DNA of 64,000 nt from Chitinophaga rupis (GTDB lineage Bacteria > Bacteroidota > Bacteroidia > Chitinophagales > Chitinophagaceae). Each line of letters starts with the position of its first letter. The stretch's first letter is position 1. The position numbers were made by a program, and so were the translations under genes. Under the pieces are notes generated by a model. It ran no database searches. It saw only the letters and a list, made by a program, of their open reading frames with translations, and was not told the origin of the DNA. Shown in pieces: positions 39,010 through 47,374 of the stretch. Location: the NCBI RefSeq assembly GCF_900109685.1, contig NZ_FOBB01000001.1, forward strand, positions 558,001-622,000, given 5' to 3'.

Positions 39010-39111
39010 GTCCATGGTCCATAGTCTATGGTCCATGGCATAGAACGTAAGGTAGTATTATAAGTAAAAGAAGTAGAAAAGACCACGGAAGATAGTCGAT
39101 GGTCGATGGAA
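39010..39111. repeat. Heptamer arrays, GTCCATG family, between mmsA and the aminotransferase gene
   Basis: Words gtccatg, gtccata, gtctatg, gtccatg fill 39010-39037. A second set, gatagtc, gatggtc, gatggaa, fills 39091-39111. Here both sets run in the same direction, unlike the inverted arrangement elsewhere. Confidence 0.7.
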
Positions 39112-39239
39112 TATAACATAAGACAGGTACTGCAAGTAACAGGAAGCGATCAACCAACATTAGGAAGTAACTAAGGTCAACTGATATACAGCAAACTGCC
39201 ATGCGCCATAATGATGGAGCATGGATTAATTTAAACGCT

Positions 39240-40595
39240 ATGGCTGAAACCTCCTCCCTGTCTGCCACCCAGCAGGTTATACAGGACAACCTGGACTATA
39301 CCCTTTTTTCCTGGAGCAAGCAAAAAGGGATTGCCCCTATTGCCGTAAAACATGCAGAAGGTGTTTACCTCTATGATTATGATGGTAACCGCTACCTGGA
39401 TTTTTCTTCCGGTTTGATCAACGTGAACATTGGCCACGGCAACCAGCGTGTAACCCAGGCCGTGATGCAGCAAATGCAGGAAGTAAGCTATGTTACACCC
39501 GGCTGCGTTACACAGGCCCGTGGTGAGCTGGGTAAAAAGTTAGCCGCCATTAGCCCCGGTAACCTCAATAAAACGCTTTTTACCACCGGCGGCGCAGAAG
39601 CCATTGAAAATGCTATTAAGCTGGCGCGCTTGTACACCGGCCGTTCTAAAATAATTGCCCGCTACCGTGCTTTCCACGGCGCCTCCTATGGCGCTATGAC
39701 AGCCGGCGGCGATCCCCGCAAGCTGCCGCATGATGCGCAGCAGGTGCCTAACATAGTGCACGTGGAAGATCCTTATTGTTACCGCTGCCCCTGGGGTAAG
39801 GAAATTACATCCTGCTCCCGAGAATGTGTAAGCCATATTGAGCGGGTGATTGAATTTGAAGGCCCGGAAAATGTGGCGGCCATCCTCATGGAAGGGGAAA
39901 GCGGATCTTCCGGTTGTATTAAATACCCGCCGGATTATTTACAAAAAGTGCGCGCGCTCTGCGATAAATACAACATTCTGCTGATAGCGGATGAAGTAAT
40001 GAGCGGTTTTGGCCGCACGGGCAAATGGTTTGCCTGTGACGTGCACGGCATAGTGCCGGACATGATAGCTACCGCCAAAGGTATTACCGCCGGTTACCTG
40101 CCCCTCGGCGCTTTAATTGTGAGCGATACCATTGCCAGCTACTTTGATGATAAGGTATTATGGTTAGGGCTTACCTACTCAGCCCACCCGGTTTGCTGCG
40201 CCGCCGCAGTAGAGGTGCTGCAGATCTATGAGGATGAGCAGCTGATAGAAAATGCTGCTGTAATGGGCGCTTATATTGAGCAGCAGGTAGCCCTGCTGCA
40301 GCAACAGCATCCCAGTATTGGCGATTTCAGGAATACCGGCTTACTGGGTTGTATAGAGCTGGTGAAGAACCGCGCTACCAAAGCGCCTATGGCCCGCTTT
40401 AATGCGCCGGCCAGTGAAATGACGGTGATGAATAAAGTAGCCGCCAGGCTGAAACAGCTGGGCATGTATGCCTTTGTACGCTGGAACTATGTATTTATAG
40501 CGCCTCCCTTATGTATCACCAAAGCGCAGGTAGATGAAGGGCTGGCCATCATCAGCGAGGCTATCCGCATTGCAGACGATGCATATGAAAATTGA
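39240..40595 (+). CDS. Class III aminotransferase (probable beta-alanine/beta-aminoisobutyrate aminotransferase)
   Basis: 451 residues from ATG 39240; an in-frame ATG 13 codons upstream is also possible. The PLP lysine is Lys280 in TAKGITAGYLPLG, and the cofactor aspartate lies in LLIADEVMSGFGRTG. The family includes omega-amino acid transaminases. Its place between the dehydrogenase and the pyrimidine carrier suggests that it turns beta-alanine or beta-aminoisobutyrate, made by the ureidopropionase, into the semialdehyde used by mmsA. That substrate is inferred from context. Confidence 0.88.
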   Translation: MAETSSLSATQQVIQDNLDYTLFSWSKQKGIAPIAVKHAEGVYLYDYDGNRYLDFSSGLINVNIGHGNQRVTQAVMQQMQEVSYVTPGCVTQARGELGKKLAAISPGNLNKTLFTTGGAEAIENAIKLARLYTGRSKIIARYRAFHGASYGAMTAGGDPRKLPHDAQQVPNIVHVEDPYCYRCPWGKEITSCSRECVSHIERVIEFEGPENVAAILMEGESGSSGCIKYPPDYLQKVRALCDKYNILLIADEVMSGFGRTGKWFACDVHGIVPDMIATAKGITAGYLPLGALIVSDTIASYFDDKVLWLGLTYSAHPVCCAAAVEVLQIYEDEQLIENAAVMGAYIEQQVALLQQQHPSIGDFRNTGLLGCIELVKNRATKAPMARFNAPASEMTVMNKVAARLKQLGMYAFVRWNYVFIAPPLCITKAQVDEGLAIISEAIRIADDAYEN

Positions 40596-40641
40596 AGTAA
40601 GCACATTTCCAAATTCTTATAGCTAATTCCTGATCATCACC

Positions 40642-42129
40642 ATGAGCGAAACCTCCTCTCTTTACAGTGAAGACCTGGCGCCTGTATCACCGGCCAACCG
40701 CACCTGGAATACCTGGAACTATGCAGCGCTGTGGATCAGCATGAGCCTGTGCATTCCTACGTATATGCTTGCCAGTTCGCTCATTGAAGGAGGTATGAAC
40801 TGGTGGCAGGCCATCTTCACCATTTTCCTGGGTAACAGCATTGTATTGGTGCCCATGATCCTGAACGGGCATGCCGGCGCTAAATACGGCATTCCCTTCC
40901 CGGTATTTGCCAGGGCCAGCTTTGGCGTAACGGGCGCTAACATTCCTGCTATCCTGCGTGCTATTGTAGCCTGTGGCTGGTTTGGTATTCAAACCTGGAT
41001 CGGCGGCTTTGCGCTGTACCAGATGCTGCGGTTATGGATGCCCTGGCTGGAAACCCTGCCTACGGTGTTCCCTGAATCCTTCGGCTTAAAAACAGGCCCA
41101 GCTATTACCTTCCTGCTATTCTGGTGCCTGAATATGTATGTGGTATACCTGGGTGTGGAAAGCATCCGGAAATTATTGGTGTTTAAGGCCATCTTTTTAC
41201 CCGTAGCTGCGTTGGCGTTATTGTGGTGGGCCATTGGCGCGGGCCATGGCTTAGGGCCTATTTTGCAGCAACCGTCCAGGTTTACTTCAGCCAATGGCTT
41301 TTTAAATTTCTTTTTACCGGCGCTTACCGGCATGGTAGGTTTCTGGGCAACGCTTTCCCTTAACATTCCTGATTTTACACGGTATGCTGTTAGCCAGCAG
41401 GCGCAGGTAAGAGGGCAGATCATTGGCCTGCCGCCCTCTATGACCCTGTTCTCTTTTATTGGCGTCGTGGTTACTTCTGCCACCACCATTGTGTACGGCA
41501 CCACCATCTGGGATCCGCTGGTGCTGGCCGGTAAATTTGATAGTAAGCTGCTGGTAAGCCTTGCCATGATAGCAGTGGCTATTTCTACATTAGCCACCAA
41601 CATTGCAGCCAATATTGTAAGCCCCGCCAATGACTTTGCCAACCTGTGGCCGGCGCGCATCAACTTCCGCAAAGGCGGTTACATTACCGGTGTGCTGGGG
41701 ATACTTATTTTCCCCTGGAAGCTGATCGCAGATCCCAGCGGTTACATCTTTACCTGGCTCATAGCCTATTCCAGCCTGCTGGGGCCTGTGGGCGGTATTA
41801 TGATCACAGATTATTATTTCATACGCAAGCAATACCTGGTAGTGCCGGAGCTGTATAATCCTGCCGGCAGCTACAGCTTTAGCAGGGGATTTAATATACC
41901 CGCAGTAGCAGCATTGCTCATTGGCATTTTACCGAATGTGCCGGGCTTCCTGGTCACTATTAAAGCCATTGCGCCGGATGCAGTACCGGCGTGGCTTGCG
42001 CAGCTCTATAATTATGCCTGGTTTGTAGGCTTCCTGGTAAGCGGCATTGCGTATATGCTGTTGATGCAAACCTACCGGCACGGTATTCAAACTATTAAAG
42101 AAACATCGTCTTATGTCGCTCTTGATTAA
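40642..42129 (+). CDS. NCS1-family nucleobase/hydantoin transporter
   Basis: 495 residues, very hydrophobic, in line with the twelve-helix NCS1 fold. It opens with LAPVSPANRTWNTWNYAALW, the usual NCS1 start motif. The GMNWWQAIFTIFLGNSIVLV (helix 2) and PDFTRYA segments are characteristic. It imports uracil, thymine, hydantoin or a related ring with a cation. The end overlaps the start of the dihydropyrimidinase gene by 17 bp, suggesting translational coupling. Confidence 0.92.
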   Translation: MSETSSLYSEDLAPVSPANRTWNTWNYAALWISMSLCIPTYMLASSLIEGGMNWWQAIFTIFLGNSIVLVPMILNGHAGAKYGIPFPVFARASFGVTGANIPAILRAIVACGWFGIQTWIGGFALYQMLRLWMPWLETLPTVFPESFGLKTGPAITFLLFWCLNMYVVYLGVESIRKLLVFKAIFLPVAALALLWWAIGAGHGLGPILQQPSRFTSANGFLNFFLPALTGMVGFWATLSLNIPDFTRYAVSQQAQVRGQIIGLPPSMTLFSFIGVVVTSATTIVYGTTIWDPLVLAGKFDSKLLVSLAMIAVAISTLATNIAANIVSPANDFANLWPARINFRKGGYITGVLGILIFPWKLIADPSGYIFTWLIAYSSLLGPVGGIMITDYYFIRKQYLVVPELYNPAGSYSFSRGFNIPAVAALLIGILPNVPGFLVTIKAIAPDAVPAWLAQLYNYAWFVGFLVSGIAYMLLMQTYRHGIQTIKETSSYVALD

Positions 42130-43495
42130 AAACGGAAGGATCATTACTGCCGCAGATGATTATGTGGCAGACATTTTTATTGAAGGGGAAAAGATAGCCG
42201 TGATCGGCAACAACCTGTCCATACCGGCCGGTGAAACTATTGATGCGGAAGGCATGCTGGTAATGCCCGGCGGCATTGATCCGCATGTGCATTTAGAGAT
42301 GCCTTTTATGGGCACCTTTTCCAGCGACAGCTATGAAACCGGTACCCGTGCTGCATTACATGGCGGCACTACCATGGTCATAGATTTCATTCTGCAAAAG
42401 CAGGGCAGCTCTTTAAAAGCGGCGCTGGATGAATGGCGTTCCCGTTCCAATGGCAACTGTGTAAGCGATTACAGCTTTCATATGGCGGTAACCGATTTTA
42501 ATGATGCAACAAAACAGGAGATCAAAACTTTTATAGAACACGAAGGCATTACCTCTTTCAAAACCTTTATGGCTTATAAAGGCGCGCTGATGATAGACGA
42601 CCGGCAAATGACGGCGCTGATGCAGGAAGTAAAAAAACATGGCGGCATGGTAACTGTGCACGCTACCAATGGCGATATGATCGATTACCTGGTAGCCAAA
42701 CACCGGGCTGAAGGAAAATTATCGCCGCTGTATCACTACCTCTCCCAGCCGGAAGTAACAGAAGCAGAAGCCAGCGGCCGCTTTGCAGATATCTCCAACT
42801 ACACCGGCTGCCCGGGATATATTGTACACCTTACCTGCGAAGGTGCGCTGAATGCAGTACGCCAGGCCACCCGCCGTAACCAGCATGTGTTTGTGGAAAC
42901 CTGCATTCAATACCTGCTGCTGGATGCTGCCTTATATGAGCAGGACTTCGACGGCGCCAAATGGGTCATGAGCCCGCCGCTGCGTGAAAAGAAAGATCAG
43001 GCCACGCTGTGGGCCGGTATTAACCAGGGTTTGGTAAATGTAGTGGCAACGGACCATTGCCCGTTTAAATGGGAACAAAAGCTTATGGGCAAAGATGATT
43101 TTTCAAAGATCCCCAACGGCCATCCCGCCATAGAGCACCGCATGGAGCTGCTATACAGCGAAGGAGTGCACAAAGGAAAGATCACACTTAATAAATATGT
43201 GGAAGTAGCCTGCACCAATCCTGCCAAAATATTCGGCATGTTCCCCCGCAAAGGCACCATTGCCGTAAACAGCGATGCAGACATTGTGATCCTGGACCCG
43301 CAGGCTAAACATACCATTACTGCCGGTGCGCATCATATGAACGTAGACTATTCTGCCTACGAAGGCTGGGAGCTGACAGGTAAAATAAAAACAGTGGTGC
43401 TACGTGGCAAGGTAGCTATTAACAACGGGGAATGCCTGCTGGATAAGGGTTACGGCCAGTTTGTAAAACGCGGCAAAGTGAGTGGGAAGATTTGA
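42113..43495 (+). CDS. hydA: Dihydropyrimidinase (D-hydantoinase family)
   Basis: 460 residues. It opens the ring of dihydrouracil or dihydrothymine to the N-carbamoyl-beta-amino acid in the cytosol. The binuclear metal site is visible: DPHVH (His58, His60), the lysine that is carboxylated in FMAYKG (Lys156), a His in TVHATNG, a His in YIVHLTCEG, and the aspartate in VATDHCPF. Length and motifs match genuine dihydropyrimidinases better than allantoinases or dihydroorotases. The gene is translationally coupled to the carrier upstream. Confidence 0.94.
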   Translation: MSLLIKNGRIITAADDYVADIFIEGEKIAVIGNNLSIPAGETIDAEGMLVMPGGIDPHVHLEMPFMGTFSSDSYETGTRAALHGGTTMVIDFILQKQGSSLKAALDEWRSRSNGNCVSDYSFHMAVTDFNDATKQEIKTFIEHEGITSFKTFMAYKGALMIDDRQMTALMQEVKKHGGMVTVHATNGDMIDYLVAKHRAEGKLSPLYHYLSQPEVTEAEASGRFADISNYTGCPGYIVHLTCEGALNAVRQATRRNQHVFVETCIQYLLLDAALYEQDFDGAKWVMSPPLREKKDQATLWAGINQGLVNVVATDHCPFKWEQKLMGKDDFSKIPNGHPAIEHRMELLYSEGVHKGKITLNKYVEVACTNPAKIFGMFPRKGTIAVNSDADIVILDPQAKHTITAGAHHMNVDYSAYEGWELTGKIKTVVLRGKVAINNGECLLDKGYGQFVKRGKVSGKI

Positions 43496-43498
43496 AGA

Positions 43499-43615
43499 GT
43501 CCATGGTCCATGGTCCATGGCATAAACCCGTAAGAAATGTAGTGCGTTAATGTCATTACTCGAAATACATAATATAATGTTCAAGGCTATGGACCATTGA
43601 CTATGGACCATGGAC
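43499..43615. repeat. Inverted heptamer-array element, GTCCATG family, inside the pyrimidine operon
   Basis: Left arm: gtccatg three times (43499-43519), starting 4 bp after the hydA stop codon. Right arm: tatggac, cattgac, tatggac, catggac (43588-43615), ending 15 bp before the next ATG. The arms are near-perfect reverse complements and enclose 68 bp. Confidence 0.9.
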
Positions 43616-43630
43616 TCAAATTTTCAAATT

Positions 43631-44497
43631 ATGCCAAGAATCATTAAATCCGGCCTTATTCAAATGAGCCTGCCTAAGACAGAAGGTGAAGGTACCATTG
43701 AGGAGATCAAGGAAGCCATGATCCAGAAACATTTGCCGCTGATAGAGGAGGCAGGACAAAAAGGAGTGCAGATCCTATGCCTGCAGGAAATATTCAGCAC
43801 GCCTTACTTCTGCCCCGGGCAGGATGCGCGCTGGTATGCATCTGCAGAAACAGTGCCCGGTCCTACTACAGAGCGCATGGCCGCTTATGCTAAAAAGTAC
43901 AGCATGGTGATCATTGTGCCGGTGTATGAAAAAGAGCAGGCCGGCGTATTGTACAATACAGCTGCAGTGATTGATGCCGATGGCACTTACCTGGGCAAAT
44001 ACCGCAAAAATCATATTCCGCATACATCCGGTTTCTGGGAAAAGTTTTTCTTTAAGCCCGGCAACCTGGGCTACCCGGTGTTTCAAACCCGTTATGCAAA
44101 AGTAGGCGTGTACATCTGTTACGACCGGCACTTTCCTGATGGCGCCCGCTGCCTGGGATTAAACGGTGCAGAAATAGTGTACAACCCATCCGCTACAGTA
44201 GCCGGCCTTTCCCAATATTTATGGAAGCTGGAGCAGCCTGCCCATGCTGCCGCCAACGGGTATTTTATGGGTTGTATTAACCGTGTAGGTACAGAACAAC
44301 CCTGGAACCTGGGGAAGTTTTATGGCAGCTCTTACTTTGTAGATCCACGCGGACAAATATTCGCCACTGCATCGGAAGATAAAGATGAATTACTGATAGC
44401 TGAGTTTGACCTGGATAAAATAGAGGAAGTAAGAAGTGTTTGGCAGTTCTTCCGCGACCGGCGCCCGGAAACGTACGGCAAGCTCACAGAGCTTTAA
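43631..44497 (+). CDS. Beta-ureidopropionase / N-carbamoyl amidase (nitrilase superfamily)
   Basis: 288 residues from ATG 43631 (MPRIIKSGLIQMS). An upstream in-frame ATG at 43610 lies within the repeat arm and is rejected. The catalytic triad of the carbon-nitrogen hydrolase family is present: Glu53 (LQEIF), Lys126 (KYRKNHIP) and Cys163 (ICYDRHFP). It should hydrolyse N-carbamoyl-beta-alanine or N-carbamoyl-beta-aminoisobutyrate to the beta-amino acid, CO2 and ammonia. This is the third step of reductive pyrimidine breakdown, directly after the dihydropyrimidinase gene. Confidence 0.92.
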   Translation: MPRIIKSGLIQMSLPKTEGEGTIEEIKEAMIQKHLPLIEEAGQKGVQILCLQEIFSTPYFCPGQDARWYASAETVPGPTTERMAAYAKKYSMVIIVPVYEKEQAGVLYNTAAVIDADGTYLGKYRKNHIPHTSGFWEKFFFKPGNLGYPVFQTRYAKVGVYICYDRHFPDGARCLGLNGAEIVYNPSATVAGLSQYLWKLEQPAHAAANGYFMGCINRVGTEQPWNLGKFYGSSYFVDPRGQIFATASEDKDELLIAEFDLDKIEEVRSVWQFFRDRRPETYGKLTEL

Positions 44498-44527
44498 ACC
44501 TGTTATTCCTGACATTAATACATTGCT

Positions 44528-45901
44528 ATGGCCATTGTGAACAACCGCTTGACCGCTGAACAGTACAACGAGAACTTTAGCGATATACACCCTCCTTTCG
44601 AAAGCCGGGAAGCCGCGCTGGTAGAGGCTAATCGCTGCCTGTTCTGTTATGATGCGCCCTGTATTAAAAGCTGCCCCACCAGTATTAATATACCCAAATT
44701 CATTAAGCAGATAGCCACAGATAACATCAAAGGATCGGCCCACACTATTTTCAGCGCCAACATTATGGGCGGTGGCTGCAGTAAGGTATGCCCCGTAGAA
44801 AAGCTGTGCGAAGGTTCCTGCGTATATAACCTGATGCACGAAAAGCCCATTGCTATTGCCAAACTGCAAAGACATTCAACGGAAAAAGCCATCAGTGGCC
44901 AATGGCGCCTGTTTGAACGCAAGCCTGCCACCGGTAAAAAAGTAGCTATTGTAGGTGCAGGCCCTGCCGGTTTAAGCTGCGCACATGTGCTTTCCCGGGA
45001 AGGTATTGAAGTCACCATTTTTGAGAAGGAAAGTAAAGGCGGCGGGTTAATGACCTACGGCATTGCAGCTTACAAAGTAACCCCGCAGTTTTGCGAAGAT
45101 GAGGTGAACTACATTACCTCCTTAGGCGGCATTCACATTCAATACAATAAAGAGCTGGGAAAAAACCTTAGCCTGCCTGAGCTGCAAAGGGATTACGATG
45201 CCGTGTACCTGGGCATTGGCGTAGGCGTGGCGCGGCAGCTGGACATACCCGGCGAAACGCTGGACGGTGTGGTAGATGCCATTCAATTTATTTATGAGCT
45301 CCGCAGCAAAGGTTACCCGGCCGTACCGGTAGGTGATAAGGTAGCTGTAATAGGTTTGGGTATGACGGCCATAGATGCCGCAACACAGGCCAAACGTTTA
45401 GGCGCAAAAGAAGTGACGATTGTATACCGCAGAACACAGGAAGAAATGCCCTGCACGGAAGCAGAGCTGGAAATTGCAAAGCTGGATGGCTGCAAGCTGC
45501 AATGGCTGGCAGCCCCGAAAGAAGTGAAGGGGCAGGATGGAAAAGTACAGCAGCTTATCTGCAGCATTATGCAGCTAAGTGCACCTGATGCCAGCGGCCG
45601 CCGCGCACCGGTAGACACGGGTCAAACCTTTACGCTGGAAGTTGACATGATCATTAAAGCAGCAGGACAGGTACCTTTTGAAGCGCTTATTACCAGTGAG
45701 CAAATACATCATCAGCAGGGAAAGATCATCATTAAAAACAACGCTACCAACATCCCCGGCGTATTTGCCGGCGGCGATTGTGTGAACGGTGGTAAAGAGG
45801 TAGTGGACGCGGTACAGGCAGGTAAGGAGGGCGCGGCTGCTATACTGGAGTACTTAGTTGGCAGTGAGCAGTTGGCAGTCAGTAACCATCAGCATAAGTA
45901 A
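44528..45901 (+). CDS. preT: NAD(P)-dependent dihydropyrimidine dehydrogenase, PreT subunit
   Basis: 457 residues. The N-terminal part binds Fe-S clusters (CLFCYDAPCIKSCP near 38-51 and CSKVCPVEKLCEGSC near 80-95). Two dinucleotide-binding folds follow: VAIVGAGPAGLSCA (about 139-152, FAD) and VAVIGLGMTAIDAA (about 272-285, NAD(P)). It passes electrons from NAD(P)H to PreA, which reduces uracil or thymine. The last residues after AAILEY (LVGSEQLAVSN and a basic tail) are encoded by a heptamer repeat arm, so the natural C-terminus seems to have been replaced or extended by the repeat. Confidence 0.93.
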   Translation: MAIVNNRLTAEQYNENFSDIHPPFESREAALVEANRCLFCYDAPCIKSCPTSINIPKFIKQIATDNIKGSAHTIFSANIMGGGCSKVCPVEKLCEGSCVYNLMHEKPIAIAKLQRHSTEKAISGQWRLFERKPATGKKVAIVGAGPAGLSCAHVLSREGIEVTIFEKESKGGGLMTYGIAAYKVTPQFCEDEVNYITSLGGIHIQYNKELGKNLSLPELQRDYDAVYLGIGVGVARQLDIPGETLDGVVDAIQFIYELRSKGYPAVPVGDKVAVIGLGMTAIDAATQAKRLGAKEVTIVYRRTQEEMPCTEAELEIAKLDGCKLQWLAAPKEVKGQDGKVQQLICSIMQLSAPDASGRRAPVDTGQTFTLEVDMIIKAAGQVPFEALITSEQIHHQQGKIIIKNNATNIPGVFAGGDCVNGGKEVVDAVQAGKEGAAAILEYLVGSEQLAVSNHQHK

Positions 45902-45967
45902 TAGTTATTTATCATTATGTGCACAATGACCTCCGGACTGCTAACTGCACACTGCCAACTGCCAACT
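45856..45967. repeat. Inverted heptamer-array element, AGTTGGC family, overlapping the preT 3' end
   Basis: Left arm: agttggc, agtgagc, agttggc, agtcagt (45856-45883), inside the preT coding sequence. Right arm: actgcta, actgcac, actgcca, actgcca (45937-45964). A spacer of 53 bp holds the preT stop codon. The left arm is nearly identical to the reverse complement of the right arm of the element between gltX and the deacetylase gene. Confidence 0.9.
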
Positions 45968-45993
45968 ATTTTTTGAACTACAATTCTTTAAAC

Positions 45994-47262
45994 ATGGCCA
46001 ATATCTCTGCAAACTTCCTGGGTATCAAATCTCCCAATCCCTTCTGGCTGGCCAGCGCGCCGCCTACAGATAAAAAGTATAATGTGCTGCGCGCACTGGA
46101 AGCCGGCTGGGGTGGTATTGTCTGGAAAACACTGGGATCGCAGGTAAAAAATGTATCCAGCCGTTACTCTGCGGTCGACTATCATGGCAGCCGCGTAATG
46201 GGCTTTAATAATATAGAGCTTATCAGCGACCGGCCGCTGGAGCTGAACCTGCAGGAGATCAGGGAATGTGTAAAGCTGTTCCCGGACCGCGCCATGATCG
46301 TATCCCTGATGGCAGATAATGACCGCAACAGCTGGCATGAAATGATTGCTAAAGTAGAAGATACAGGCGCACATGGTATAGAGCTGAACTTCGGCTGCCC
46401 CCATGGCATGAATGAAAGAGGAATGGGCTCAGCTGTTGGCCAGGACCCTGAAATTGCACGCATGGTAGTGGAGTGGGTAATGGAAAAAGCCACCATCCCG
46501 GTTATTACCAAGCTAACTCCCAACGTGCATTCCGTAGTACCTACCGGTAAAGCGGTGGTGGAAGCAGGTACGAATGCGCTGTCACTTATTAATACCATTC
46601 AATCCGTTACCGGTATTGACCTGGATACGCTGATCCCCAACCCGAATGTTGGCGGGCAGTCTGCTTTTGGCGGGTATTGCGGCCCGGCGGTAAAACCTAT
46701 TGCCTTAAAAATGCTGACCACCATTAGCCAGGATGCCGTTACTTCCCGTGTACCCGTGTCCGGCATAGGCGGAATAAGCACCTGGAAAGATGCAGTGGAG
46801 TTTATGCTGCTGGGTGCTTCCAATGTGCAGGTGTGCACTGCAGTAATGAAACACGGCTTCCGTATTATTGAGGACCTGTGTGAAGGGCTCAGCAACTGGA
46901 TGGATGAAAAAGGTTTTGCTACCCTCAATGATTTTATCGGGCAGTCTGTAAACCGCATCACCAAATGGGAAGCGCTGGATATTAACTATCACATTATTGC
47001 CAACATTCACCAGGATAAATGCGTGCATTGCGGTTTGTGTTACATCGCCTGTGAGGATACCTCGCACCAATCCATACACCTGGAATATGGAAAACCGTAT
47101 AATACCTACACGGTAAAAACGGAGGAATGTGTAGGCTGTAATTTATGCAAGCTGGTTTGCCCGGTAGAAGATTGCATTACCATGGATGAACATCGCAAAG
47201 GCCCGGAATACCTTAACTGGACAGAGTATCAGCGGAGAGGGCTGCCGTTGAATGATCATTGA
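45994..47262 (+). CDS. preA: NAD-dependent dihydropyrimidine dehydrogenase, PreA subunit
   Basis: 422 residues from ATG 45994; 25 upstream codons are open but come from the repeat. A dihydroorotate-dehydrogenase-like TIM barrel with FMN binds the pyrimidine (GIKSPNPFWLASAPPT, NFGCPHGMNERGMG, GGQSAFGGYCGPAV). At the end are two 4Fe-4S motifs, CVHCGLCYIAC and CVGCNLCKLVCP. With PreT it reduces uracil or thymine to the dihydro form. The place where mammalian dihydropyrimidine dehydrogenase has its active-site cysteine (GxACGQD) reads SAVGQD here. I cannot check how common that is in bacterial PreA. It is the last gene of the pyrimidine row. Confidence 0.93.
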   Translation: MANISANFLGIKSPNPFWLASAPPTDKKYNVLRALEAGWGGIVWKTLGSQVKNVSSRYSAVDYHGSRVMGFNNIELISDRPLELNLQEIRECVKLFPDRAMIVSLMADNDRNSWHEMIAKVEDTGAHGIELNFGCPHGMNERGMGSAVGQDPEIARMVVEWVMEKATIPVITKLTPNVHSVVPTGKAVVEAGTNALSLINTIQSVTGIDLDTLIPNPNVGGQSAFGGYCGPAVKPIALKMLTTISQDAVTSRVPVSGIGGISTWKDAVEFMLLGASNVQVCTAVMKHGFRIIEDLCEGLSNWMDEKGFATLNDFIGQSVNRITKWEALDINYHIIANIHQDKCVHCGLCYIACEDTSHQSIHLEYGKPYNTYTVKTEECVGCNLCKLVCPVEDCITMDEHRKGPEYLNWTEYQRRGLPLNDH

Positions 47263-47279
47263 GCATGTCCTAAAAAGCA

Positions 47280-47314
47280 ATCACTCCTGCCACCGGTTAA
47301 AGTGGAGGAGTGAT
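47280..47314. terminator. Hairpin between preA and the haloperoxidase gene
   Basis: ATCACTCCTGCCAC (47280-47293) pairs with GTGGAGGAGTGAT (47302-47314) with one bulged base. No long T-run follows, but it lies between two convergent gene ends. Confidence 0.55.
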
Positions 47315-47374
47315 GTTTATAATGGGTTAGTAAGTGACAAAGTTGTAAATAAACTCACATATACCGTGCCATAA

